Shown here one piece after another: positions 1-7,709 of a stretch of 8,751 nt of DNA. Within the stretch, counting starts at the first letter, position 1. The number at the start of each line of letters is the position of its first letter. The notes below the pieces were generated by a model. That model had not been told where the DNA came from and searched no databases. It saw only the letters and a program-made list of their open reading frames with translations. The stretch is from an uncultured Lachnospiraceae bacterium (lineage in GTDB: Bacteria > Bacillota_A > Clostridia > Lachnospirales > Lachnospiraceae), in the NCBI GenBank assembly GCA_949957035.1, contig CATLIP010000100.1, positions 1 to 8,751 on the forward strand, in the 5' to 3' direction. The position numbers and the translations under genes are program-made.

Positions 1-4
1 CCAT
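1..4 (-). CDS. Start of a gene cut by the window edge (product unknown; gpmI possible from gene order)
   Basis: Only ATG plus one base lies inside the window (start codon at 4-2, minus strand). The start is credible because an AAGGAGA Shine-Dalgarno site (plus-strand positions 11-17) sits six bases upstream, and a good extended -10 promoter lies at 53-61. No protein sequence is visible, so no function can be read. In many Firmicutes the order gap-pgk-tpiA is followed by phosphoglycerate mutase (gpmI) and sometimes enolase, so gpmI is a guess from synteny only. Confidence 0.55.
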
Positions 5-52
5 ACCTCTTCTCCTTATGTTAAGAACTCTAAAATTATCAACCTGATTTTT

Positions 53-61
53 ATTATATCA
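53..61 (-). promoter_or_regulatory. Extended -10 promoter for the gene at the left edge
   Basis: On the minus strand the sequence reads TGATATAAT, which is a perfect TATAAT -10 hexamer with the TGn extension. No good -35 hexamer lies 16-18 bases upstream, as expected for promoters that depend on the extended -10. Transcription would begin near position 46 and give a leader of about 42-45 nt that carries an AAGGAGA ribosome binding site. The promoter lies after the hairpin that follows tpiA, so the edge gene can be transcribed on its own. The motif is seen directly; its activity is inferred. Confidence 0.65.
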
Positions 62-132
62 TAGATATCAATTATTGGGTGAAATAGAATAAAGAAAATT
101 TACAGGCTCAAAGATAAGCTTGGAATAGATAA

Positions 133-168
133 GGCTGCCTAGCCAGATACCTATCTGATCAGACAGCC
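133..168 (-). terminator. Hairpin after tpiA, probable terminator with weak U-tract
   Basis: This 36-base stretch folds almost completely on itself. Each arm is 17 bases, with one mismatch and three G-U wobbles, around a very tight turn. It begins 24 bases beyond the tpiA stop codon. The bases after it on the minus strand read TTATCTATT, not a clean run of U, so termination may be partial and some readthrough into the edge gene is possible. There is no other candidate terminator for pgk-tpiA. Confidence 0.6.
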
Positions 169-191
169 CATTATAACTATTCTTTTAATAT

Positions 192-941
192 CTACTTATA
201 GTTAACAATCTTGCCAAAATCAGCCTTCAAAGAAGCGCCTCCTACAAGGCCTCCATCAATATCAGCCTGTGCAAACAGATCCGCTGCTGTCGCTGCATTG
301 ACAGACCCGCCGTACTGAATACGGATTGCTGCTGCTGTAGCGTCGTCATACACCTCTGCAATACATGCGCGGATTCCTGCGCAGACCTCCTGAGCCTGCT
401 GCGTCGTAGCCGTCTTACCGGTTCCAATGGCCCAAATCGGCTCATACGCGATTACGGCCGTCTTTGCCTGCTCTGCCGTTACATTCTGGAAACCAACCTT
501 CACCTGCTGACGGATGAAATCCATGGTCACGCCCTGCTCTCTCTGCTCCAAACTCTCGCCGCAGCACATAATCGGAGTAATGCCATGCTCGAAAGCCTTC
601 AAAACCTTCTTGTTTACATCCTCATTGGTCTCACCAAAGTATTCTCTTCTCTCGGAATGTCCGAGAACAACGTACTTTACGCCTGCATCCACAAGCATGT
701 TGGGAGAAATCTCACCTGTGTAAGCGCCGCTCTCCTCGAAATACATATTCTCTGCTCCAACCGAAATGTTGGTTCCCTTAGCTGCCTCAACAACCGGAAC
801 AATGTCAATTGCAGGCACGCAGAACACTACGTCAACCTCGTCATTTGCTACTAATGGTTTTAATTCTTCAACTAATGCAACTGCCTCGCTTGGAGTCTTG
901 TTCATCTTCCAGTTGCCTGCAATAATTTTTCTTCTTGCCAT
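192..941 (-). CDS. tpiA: Triosephosphate isomerase
   Basis: Cytosolic glycolytic enzyme that interconverts dihydroxyacetone phosphate and glyceraldehyde-3-phosphate. The 249-residue product is full length for the family. Key motifs are in place: GNWKMNK (9-15, catalytic Lys12), GHSERRE (94-100, electrophile His95), [10 protein letters not shown] (166-175, catalytic base Glu167 and start of the mobile loop), YGGSV (210-214) and a phosphate-binding GGLVGGASL (230-238). The start is fixed by [14 protein letters not shown] at the usual N-terminus and an AAGGAGA site about 10 bases upstream. It lies 72 nt after pgk with no convincing terminator in the gap (942-1013), so pgk and tpiA are probably co-transcribed. 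Stop codon is TAG. Nothing looks damaged. Confidence 0.98.
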   Translation of the reverse strand: MARRKIIAGNWKMNKTPSEAVALVEELKPLVANDEVDVVFCVPAIDIVPVVEAAKGTNISVGAENMYFEESGAYTGEISPNMLVDAGVKYVVLGHSERREYFGETNEDVNKKVLKAFEHGITPIMCCGESLEQREQGVTMDFIRQQVKVGFQNVTAEQAKTAVIAYEPIWAIGTGKTATTQQAQEVCAGIRACIAEVYDDATAAAIRIQYGGSVNAATAADLFAQADIDGGLVGGASLKADFGKIVNYK

Positions 942-1013
942 GATATAAAATCTCCTTATATAATATTTTCTTTATACCGGTATGTTCGCCTCTCTAGGTA
1001 AACGCCAGGCTTT

Positions 1014-2207
1014 TTACCTATCGTTTGCAGCCGCTACGCCTGGTAATTCCTTGCCTTCCAAAAATTCAAGCGATGCGCCGCCGCCTGTTGAAATGTGCGT
1101 CATCTTGTCCCCGTATCCTAACTGGTTCACTGCCGCTGCTGAGTCGCCGCCGCCGATAATCGTCGTAGCTTTTGTATCTGCCAGAGCCTTTGCAACTGCC
1201 TCCGTACCATTGGCAAACTTCGGCATCTCAAAGCAGCCCATCGGTCCATTCCAAACAACCGTCTTGGCATCCTGTACCGCGTCGCAGAAAATCTTTACAG
1301 TATCCGGTCCGATATCAAGTCCCTGCCAGCCATCCGGAATCTCGCCCGCTTTCACAACCTTGCTGTTTGCATCATTGGAGAAATCATCCGCAATCACCGT
1401 ATCAACGGGAAGCAGTAACTTCACACCCTTCTCCTCTGCCTTTTTCAGCATGTTCAGAGCGTACTCACAATAATCTGACTCAAGAAGAGAGCCTCCCACG
1501 CTTCCGCCCTCTGCCTTAGAGAATGTGTAAGACATTCCGCCTCCAATAATCAGGGTATCAACTTTATCAAGAAGGTTCTCAATTACAGAAATCTTGCTGG
1601 ATACCTTCGCTCCGCCAAGAATTGCAACAAATGGTCTCTCCGGATTGTTCACTGCATTTCCAAGGAAATCAATCTCTTTCTGCATTAAGTAACCTACTGC
1701 AGCGGTATCAACAAACTGTGTCACGCCCACGTTGGAACAGTGCGCACGGTGTGCAGTTCCAAAGGCATCGTTGACAAATACATCGCACAGGGAAGCAAGC
1801 TCCTTGCTGAATGTCTCGCCGTTCTTTGTCTCTTCGATTCTGTAGCGGGTGTTCTCAAGAAGTACCACTTCTCCATCCTTCATGGCTTCTACGGCAGCCC
1901 TTGCGTTCTCACCTACAACCTCTGCATCGGCTGCAAACTTCACCTCCTGAGAAAGAAGTTCGGACAGACGCTTCGCCACCGGCGCACGAGATAACTCAGG
2001 CTTCGGCTCTCCTTTTGGTTTTCCAAGGTGTGAACAAAGAATAATCTTTCCTCCGTCAGCGATTAACTTCTTGATTGTCGGAAGCGCTGCAACCAGACGG
2101 TTCTCGTCTGTAATCTTCCCGTCAATAAGCGGTACGTTAAAATCGCATCTTACAAGCACCCTTTTTCCTTTTACATTGATATCATCTACTGATTTTTTAT
2201 TAAGCAT
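1014..2207 (-). CDS. pgk: Phosphoglycerate kinase
   Basis: Cytosolic enzyme of lower glycolysis that transfers the acyl phosphate of 1,3-bisphosphoglycerate to ADP, giving ATP and 3-phosphoglycerate. From the chosen start the product has 397 residues, normal for bacterial Pgk. Motifs seen: RCDFNVPL (20-27), SHLGKPKG (59-66), ENTRYRIEE (118-126), [10 protein letters not shown] (147-156), GGAKVSSK (198-205, Lys201 at the active site), NGPMGCFE (320-327), GGGDSAAAV (352-360) and [13 protein letters not shown] (373-385). The frame stays open for 33 codons upstream (to 2306), but that extension has no family similarity. [10 protein letters not shown] matches the usual N-terminus. The Shine-Dalgarno site is weak (GGA, nine bases from ATG) and abuts a nested hairpin. 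gap lies upstream behind a terminator; tpiA follows at 72 nt. Confidence 0.97.
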   Translation of the reverse strand: MLNKKSVDDINVKGKRVLVRCDFNVPLIDGKITDENRLVAALPTIKKLIADGGKIILCSHLGKPKGEPKPELSRAPVAKRLSELLSQEVKFAADAEVVGENARAAVEAMKDGEVVLLENTRYRIEETKNGETFSKELASLCDVFVNDAFGTAHRAHCSNVGVTQFVDTAAVGYLMQKEIDFLGNAVNNPERPFVAILGGAKVSSKISVIENLLDKVDTLIIGGGMSYTFSKAEGGSVGGSLLESDYCEYALNMLKKAEEKGVKLLLPVDTVIADDFSNDANSKVVKAGEIPDGWQGLDIGPDTVKIFCDAVQDAKTVVWNGPMGCFEMPKFANGTEAVAKALADTKATTIIGGGDSAAAVNQLGYGDKMTHISTGGGASLEFLEGKELPGVAAANDR

Positions 2208-2266
2208 GTAAAAATATCCGCTGCCCATATGCCGCAGAATACCTGTCAGATATTCTGCAGGGCAGC
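2208..2266 (-). promoter_or_regulatory. Structured pgk leader: nested hairpin abutting the ribosome binding site
   Basis: Two perfect inverted repeats are nested just before the pgk ATG. The outer 7-bp stem is GCTGCCC/GGGCAGC (2260-2266 with 2220-2226). The inner 8-bp stem is GCAGAATA/TATTCTGC (2251-2258 with 2234-2241) around a 9-nt loop. The inner and outer stems are separated by 1 nt on one side and 7 nt on the other. The outer 3' arm ends 12 nt from the ATG and touches the only Shine-Dalgarno-like bases (GGA). No U-run follows, so this is not an ordinary terminator. Control of translation or mRNA stability is an inference. Confidence 0.5.
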
Positions 2267-2330
2267 TTTCCCCTTTCTTTCTAAAATACGCTGCATATTT
2301 TCCCATATACCCAGTATACCCTGCATATCG

Positions 2331-2366
2331 AAAAAGGATCCGGTCCTTAATCAGACCGGACCCTTT
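2331..2366 (-). terminator. Intrinsic terminator of gap
   Basis: On the minus strand a 13-bp stem (AAAGGGTCCGGTC paired with GACCGGATCCTTT, one G-U wobble) surrounds an 8-nt loop and runs into five T residues. It begins 14 bases after the gap stop codon. It separates gap from pgk, so pgk needs readthrough or its own promoter in the roughly 100 bases that follow. Confidence 0.88.
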
Positions 2367-2379
2367 GGGTATTCCAGAA

Positions 2380-3393
2380 TTATGCTAATTCAGAGAAGTA
2401 TTTGATTGTTCTTACCATCTGGCTTGTGTAAGAATTTTCATTGTCATACCATGATACAACCTGAACCTCTGTTGTTCCGTTGTCTAATGGGCAAACCATT
2501 GTCTGTGTAGCATCGAACAATGAGCCGTATCTCATACCAACGATATCACTGGATACGATTTCGTCTGTGTTGTATCCGAAGGACTCGTTAGAAGCAGCCT
2601 TCATAGCATCGTTAATCTGATCAACTGTTACATTGCCTTCAACAACTGCTGTCAGGATCGTTGTTGAACCTGTAGGTGTAGGAATTCTCTGAGCAGCTCC
2701 GATCAGTTTTCCGTTCAGCTCCGGAATAACCAGACCGATTGCCTTAGCTGCGCCTGTGCTGTTAGGTACGATATTAACCGCTGCCGCACGTGATCTTCTC
2801 AAATCACCCTTTCTCTGCGGTCCGTCAAGGGTCATCTGATCGCCTGTATAAGCGTGGATTGTACACATGATACCTGACTTGATAGTTGCAAGATCATTCA
2901 AAGCCTTAGCCATTGGCGCCAGACAGTTTGTCGTACAGGAAGCTGCGGAGATAACGGTATCCTCTGCTGTCAGCTTGTCATGATTTACATTGTAAACGAT
3001 AGTAGGAAGGTCATTTCCTGCCGGTGCGGAGATAACAACTTTTCTTGCACCTGCCTTAACATGTGCGGAAGCTTTCTCTTTAGATGTGTAGAAACCTGTA
3101 CACTCAAGAACAACGTCTACCTTCAGTTCTCCCCATGGAAGTTCTTCAGCGTTAGCCTTTGCATAAATCTTAATCTCTTTGCCGTCAACAATAATAGAGT
3201 CCTCTGTTGCCTCTACCTTGTCACATAAAGCGTATCTGCCCTGTGAAGAGTCATACTTTAACAGGTGTGCAAGCATCTTAGGAGATGTCAGGTCGTTGAT
3301 TGCCACAACCTCATATCCCTCTGCTCCAAACATCTGTCTGAATGCAAGACGTCCGATACGTCCGAATCCATTGATCGCTACTTTTACTGCCAT
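2380..3393 (-). CDS. gap: Glyceraldehyde-3-phosphate dehydrogenase (NAD-dependent, phosphorylating)
   Basis: Cytosolic glycolytic enzyme that oxidises glyceraldehyde-3-phosphate with NAD+ and phosphate to 1,3-bisphosphoglycerate. The product has 337 residues, normal for the family. The N-terminal Rossmann domain shows INGFGRIGR (7-15), and Asp34 in AINDL is the residue usually linked with NAD over NADP preference. The catalytic domain shows [10 protein letters not shown] (151-160, nucleophile Cys153), His180 in TIHAYT, the S-loop around 183-205, [14 protein letters not shown] (207-220), RIPTPTGS (236-243) and WYDNENSY (315-322). The start is fixed by [14 protein letters not shown] and a strong AGGAGG site eight bases upstream. 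It has its own candidate promoter at 3492-3520 and terminator at 2331-2366, so it is probably transcribed alone, though it heads a gap-pgk-tpiA cluster. Confidence 0.98.
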   Translation of the reverse strand: MAVKVAINGFGRIGRLAFRQMFGAEGYEVVAINDLTSPKMLAHLLKYDSSQGRYALCDKVEATEDSIIVDGKEIKIYAKANAEELPWGELKVDVVLECTGFYTSKEKASAHVKAGARKVVISAPAGNDLPTIVYNVNHDKLTAEDTVISAASCTTNCLAPMAKALNDLATIKSGIMCTIHAYTGDQMTLDGPQRKGDLRRSRAAAVNIVPNSTGAAKAIGLVIPELNGKLIGAAQRIPTPTGSTTILTAVVEGNVTVDQINDAMKAASNESFGYNTDEIVSSDIVGMRYGSLFDATQTMVCPLDNGTTEVQVVSWYDNENSYTSQMVRTIKYFSELA

Positions 3394-3451
3394 GATTAAT
3401 TCCTCCTAAAGTTTTATTAACTGTTTACGCAGTCCTATTGATTGTGAAGCC

Positions 3452-3472
3452 TTTAACGTATAGATTGTTAAA
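3452..3472 (-). promoter_or_regulatory. Inverted repeat in the gap leader, possible operator
   Basis: TTTAAC and GTTAAA form a perfect inverted repeat with a 9-base spacer, placed about 13-33 bases after the predicted start of gap transcription. A second, shorter dyad (ACTG, six bases, CAGT) lies nearby at about 3423-3436. Such placement suits a repressor roadblock or a small leader hairpin. The repeat is short and AT-rich and could occur by chance. I do not recognise it as a known operator such as CggR or cre. Confidence 0.25.
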
Positions 3473-3491
3473 TAATCCTCAACTGGTAATA

Positions 3492-3520
3492 ATTGTACTA
3501 AATCTGGTATAAAAATTCAA
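3492..3520 (-). promoter_or_regulatory. Probable sigma-A promoter of gap
   Basis: On the minus strand TTGAAT (3520-3515) and TACAAT (3497-3492) are separated by exactly 17 bases, each near the -35 and -10 consensus. Transcription would start near 3485 and give a leader of about 92 nt ending in a strong ribosome binding site. It lies after the gdhA terminator, which supports separate transcription of gap. Confidence 0.6.
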
Positions 3521-3588
3521 GTGGTTTTCCTATTTTTATGTAACTTGTCCAAAAAGAAGTCATGTTACTATCAAAACTGCATAAAATC

Positions 3589-3626
3589 TTAAAAATACCC
3601 CGCAGATTATTCACCTGCGGGGTATT
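3589..3626 (-). terminator. Intrinsic terminator of gdhA
   Basis: A perfect 12-bp stem (AATACCCCGCAG with CTGCGGGGTATT, positions 3615-3626 and 3594-3605) encloses a 9-nt loop. It begins three bases after the gdhA stop codon and is followed on the minus strand by TTTAAGATTTT. The high GC core and position make this a strong terminator, although the U-run is short. Confidence 0.9.
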
Positions 3627-3629
3627 CTG

Positions 3630-4970
<1,341 letters not shown>

Positions 4971-4999
4971 CTACCTCCTGTATCTGATTTTTCTCTCTC

Positions 5000-5028
5000 A
5001 TTTTAAATGTTTTTTGTCCGGAACACAA
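5000..5028 (-). promoter_or_regulatory. Candidate gdhA promoter
   Basis: On the minus strand TTGTGT (5028-5023) and TAAAAT (5005-5000) stand 17 bases apart, giving a leader of about 30 nt up to the gdhA ATG. The -35 is poor beyond TTG. The upstream tract (about 5029-5095) is very A-rich on this strand, like an UP element. That AT-rich composition also creates chance matches, so the exact promoter is uncertain. No riboswitch-like fold was recognised in the 283-base gap between gdhA and the Hpt gene. Confidence 0.35.
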
Positions 5029-5183
5029 GTTTTTTTTATACATTTTTAAAATTTCTGCAATTTTACTTTTCTTTTCCTTCATTTACATACAAAAATTGTG
5101 GATTTTATCCCAGTTTCCTTGATTGTTCTTGCAACAGAGTGTGCTCTAAGTTTCATTTCCATTACTGTGCTATTACCAATGGC

Positions 5184-5241
5184 AAAAAAATACGTCCGGT
5201 ATACCGCCTCATATCACATTGAAACAGTACGCCGAACGTAT
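5184..5241 (-). terminator. Intrinsic terminator of the signalling operon
   Basis: On the minus strand ATACGTTCGG (5241-5232) pairs with CCGGACGTAT (5199-5190), ten base pairs with one G-U wobble, and seven T residues follow. The loop of 32 nt is long for a terminator, though part of it may fold further. It starts six bases after the stop codon of the Hpt gene, so it ends the three-gene operon and insulates gdhA. Confidence 0.75.
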
Positions 5242-5247
5242 ACTCTG

Positions 5248-5601
5248 TTACGCCAGCTTCTGGATACATTCCATTGCAAGCGCATAATCCTTCTTAACCT
5301 GCTCTAAAAGCGGCACTACATCCTCACCATACTCCTTACCGTCTCTCAAACGGTCGGCCAGTTCGGCCGAAGAATGATAAAGAGCCGTAATCGACAGGTT
5401 TTGGCACACACCCTTCAGCGTATGTGCCGCCCTAAATGCTTCGTTCATATCTCCGGCTTCCATGGAATTGATTAGCAGTTCATAGCTCTTATCATTCAAC
5501 AATTTCAGCACGAACTTCTGGATTCTCTCATCCTTCCGGAGTCGGCCCAACACATCCTCATAGTCTGCACCCATCGCTTCGTAACATTCTTTTACAGTCA
5601 T
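5248..5601 (-). CDS. Free-standing Hpt (histidine phosphotransfer) protein
   Basis: Small cytosolic phosphotransfer protein of 117 residues, essentially one Hpt four-helix domain. The signature is AAHTLKGVCQNL (58-69), and His60 is the expected phosphorylated residue. Helices can be inferred from about 25-50, 52-70, 72-88 and 93-116. There is no kinase, receiver or DNA-binding part. The start has a strong AGGAGGAG site seven bases upstream. It follows the response regulator gene by 31 nt and ends at an intrinsic terminator, so it is the last gene of the operon. In phosphorelays Hpt proteins carry phosphate from the receiver of a hybrid kinase to the receiver of a separate regulator. The two neighbours supply exactly these partners, so this is its likely role, inferred from context. 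The family diverges widely, so no gene name is given. Confidence 0.93.
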   Translation of the reverse strand: MTVKECYEAMGADYEDVLGRLRKDERIQKFVLKLLNDKSYELLINSMEAGDMNEAFRAAHTLKGVCQNLSITALYHSSAELADRLRDGKEYGEDVVPLLEQVKKDYALAMECIQKLA

Positions 5602-5632
5602 TGTGATTCTCCTCCTATCTTTTTAGAACACT

Positions 5633-7660
5633 TTATTTATGGTAAAAACAATAATTATTCCTTCCGCTTCTCTTGACCTCATACAATGCCTCATCCGCCA
5701 TATGGAACAAGGTATCGTAGTTACCGCCGCAGTCCTTCGCACAAGCAATCCCCATGCTGACACTGATATTGAACTTCTCATACCGCGTAGACAGCAGACG
5801 GAAAATGCGCTTCACAGGAGGCTCTGTCTCATCCTTGTAGGGCATGAAAATCAAAAACTCATCCCCTCCCATACGTGCAACGATATCAACCGGCCTGGTA
5901 TTGGTGCGCAGCTTATCAGACACAAACTTAAGTACCTCATCACCGAACAGATGTCCATAGGTATCGTTGGCCAATTTGAAATGGTCTAAATCAAACACAA
6001 GCAGAATAAACTTCTTTTCTTCATCCTCGGCAAGCCGGGCAATGATCTGAGATTTTGCCGCCTTATGGTTTAACAGTCCCGTCAGGGAATCGTGGGCTGC
6101 CATCACCTCCAAATGATTCATTTTCTCCATATCCTCATGGATATCCACAATCTTTCCTATGGCGCCTACATACTCCGGCGGTTCCCAGCTTCCCCACATA
6201 GAGCGGGCAATGACCTTGCTCCACCGTTCCTGCCCGTTAATATTCAGCACATACCGCTCCTCCACCACAGGATCCTGAGGAGTGGTTTTCTCAAGCCTGT
6301 TCAGCAAATGCTCAAAATCGTTCTGTGTAAATACATCCGTACCGAAATAGTCCTTCCGCGGACTCATAATCGTCTCAGGCATATTCAGATAATTGGCACC
6401 CCATTCTGACAGAATCAGCATCTCAGGCGACACAGTATATTCGAATTGAATCTCCTGAGACAGCTCCGCAAAGAACTGATACTTGACGCGCTCACGCTCC
6501 AGAAGCTTGAGCGTACGGTCCGAAACATCCAGCTCTCCCTTCTCCACCATCTGCTCCACGGCATCCAATACCTCTTCCTGCATCTTCTTGCCCTCGGAGC
6601 GCACCCGCATCTCTTCTTTCAGCGCACCCGAAATCTCCTTGAGGCACTCCATGAGAGTCGGGTTAAACACGCCGCATTCGCCATTCAGAATCATCTCAAC
6701 AGCTTTGTCATGGGAGTATGCATCCTTGTAGACGCGCTTGCTGGTCAACGCGTCATACACATCAGCCAACGCCACAACCTGCGCGGCAATCGGAATCTCA
6801 TCACCCTCCAGACCATCCGGATATCCTCTTCCGTCATAACGCTCATGATGCCACCGGCAGATTTGAAACCCTAACCGAATCAGCGGTTCATTCTCCCGAA
6901 ATGGTATATTACTCAATAATCTGGCGCCCTCCGCCGCATGCTCCCGCATGATCTCGTACTCTTCATCCGTCAGCCGCCCCGGTTTATTAAGTACCTCAGA
7001 GGGGATAGATATCTTACCAATATCATGAAGCGCCGAAGCATTACAAATCAGCGAAATATCCTCTGTAGAAATTCCATACAGATTCTTCTTGATCAGCCAT
7101 TTTAGGATCAGCTCCGTCAACATTCGAATATGTAGAACATGAAGACCGCTCTCACCATTACGAAACTCCACAATATTAGACAAAATCTCAATCATGAGCT
7201 TATTGTCATTCTCTTTTTCCATGATCTGATTTGTCACCATATGGGACAATTCTTTCTGTTTGGTAAAAAGAATGATTGTGTTGATTACCCGCCGTCGAAC
7301 CGTACGCTCATCAAAAGGACGGCTGATATAGTCCTGTACACCCAAGTCATAAGCACGATCCACATATGCCGGAACATTTTCTGCGGAAATCATAATAACC
7401 GGGACGTCCTTAATCCATCCATTCTTATTCATGACTACCAGCGTCTCAAAACCGTCCATGACCGGCATCATAATATCTAACAGGACCAGCGCAATCTCCT
7501 GCTCTCTGTCATGCAGGATCGCTGACGCCTCCATTCCGTTCTCTGCCTCCAATATCTCATATTCATCAGAAAGCATATCCGATAAAAGTGAACGGTTAAT
7601 CTCCGAATCATCAACGATCAAAATCTTTTTCATTTCAAAAATATTCTTCTTTTTACTCAT
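5633..7660 (-). CDS. Response regulator REC - HD-GYP - PAS-like - GGDEF (predicted bifunctional cyclic-di-GMP enzyme)
   Basis: Cytosolic response regulator of 675 residues. Receiver about 12-130: Asp17/Asp18, phospho-acceptor Asp62 (LLDIMMP), Ser92, and Arg114-Pro where Lys-Pro is usual. HD-GYP phosphodiesterase about 150-350: ESGLH (Glu170, His174), HDIGK (His212, Asp213), His241, HHERYDGRGYP (271-281) and ALADVYDAL (Asp300), so all metal-ligand positions I know of in the family are filled. About 395-515 looks like a PAS-fold sensor, a weak call. GGDEF cyclase 520-673: DSLTGLLN (524-531), FDLDHFK (556-562), canonical GGDEF (598-602) and RPVD (589-592) at the inhibitory I-site spacing. There is no membrane segment. 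The ATG has a moderate GAGG site 11 bases upstream; Met10 has none. It sits 49 nt after the hybrid kinase and 31 nt before Hpt. Net direction, making or degrading cyclic-di-GMP, cannot be read. Confidence 0.95.
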   Translation of the reverse strand: MSKKKNIFEMKKILIVDDSEINRSLLSDMLSDEYEILEAENGMEASAILHDREQEIALVLLDIMMPVMDGFETLVVMNKNGWIKDVPVIMISAENVPAYVDRAYDLGVQDYISRPFDERTVRRRVINTIILFTKQKELSHMVTNQIMEKENDNKLMIEILSNIVEFRNGESGLHVLHIRMLTELILKWLIKKNLYGISTEDISLICNASALHDIGKISIPSEVLNKPGRLTDEEYEIMREHAAEGARLLSNIPFRENEPLIRLGFQICRWHHERYDGRGYPDGLEGDEIPIAAQVVALADVYDALTSKRVYKDAYSHDKAVEMILNGECGVFNPTLMECLKEISGALKEEMRVRSEGKKMQEEVLDAVEQMVEKGELDVSDRTLKLLERERVKYQFFAELSQEIQFEYTVSPEMLILSEWGANYLNMPETIMSPRKDYFGTDVFTQNDFEHLLNRLEKTTPQDPVVEERYVLNINGQERWSKVIARSMWGSWEPPEYVGAIGKIVDIHEDMEKMNHLEVMAAHDSLTGLLNHKAAKSQIIARLAEDEEKKFILLVFDLDHFKLANDTYGHLFGDEVLKFVSDKLRTNTRPVDIVARMGGDEFLIFMPYKDETEPPVKRIFRLLSTRYEKFNISVSMGIACAKDCGGNYDTLFHMADEALYEVKRSGRNNYCFYHK

Positions 7661-7709
7661 CGAAATCTCTTCCTCAATCTTCTGCCTTCATAAATTATTG
7701 ATATTAATC

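Noticed and set aside
942..1013. Possible terminator between pgk and tpiA
   Set aside because: Only a 4-bp GCCT/AGGC pairing and an ACCGGT palindrome are present, with no T-run, so co-transcription is more likely.
5020..5038. Plus-strand hairpin (TTGT/ACAA) followed by eight T residues, as a plus-strand terminator
   Set aside because: The stem is only four base pairs and there is no plus-strand gene to terminate; the T-run is the A-rich promoter region of gdhA read on the other strand.
5007..5222. Plus-strand open frame of 71 codons across the gap between gdhA and the Hpt gene
   Set aside because: It is low-complexity (rich in Phe, Ser, Tyr), has no Shine-Dalgarno site, and covers the reverse of the operon terminator and the AT-rich gdhA promoter region.
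6446..6874. Plus-strand open frame of 142 codons opposite the cyclic-di-GMP regulator
   Set aside because: It lies antisense within the well-supported HD-GYP coding region, has no family likeness and no ribosome site.
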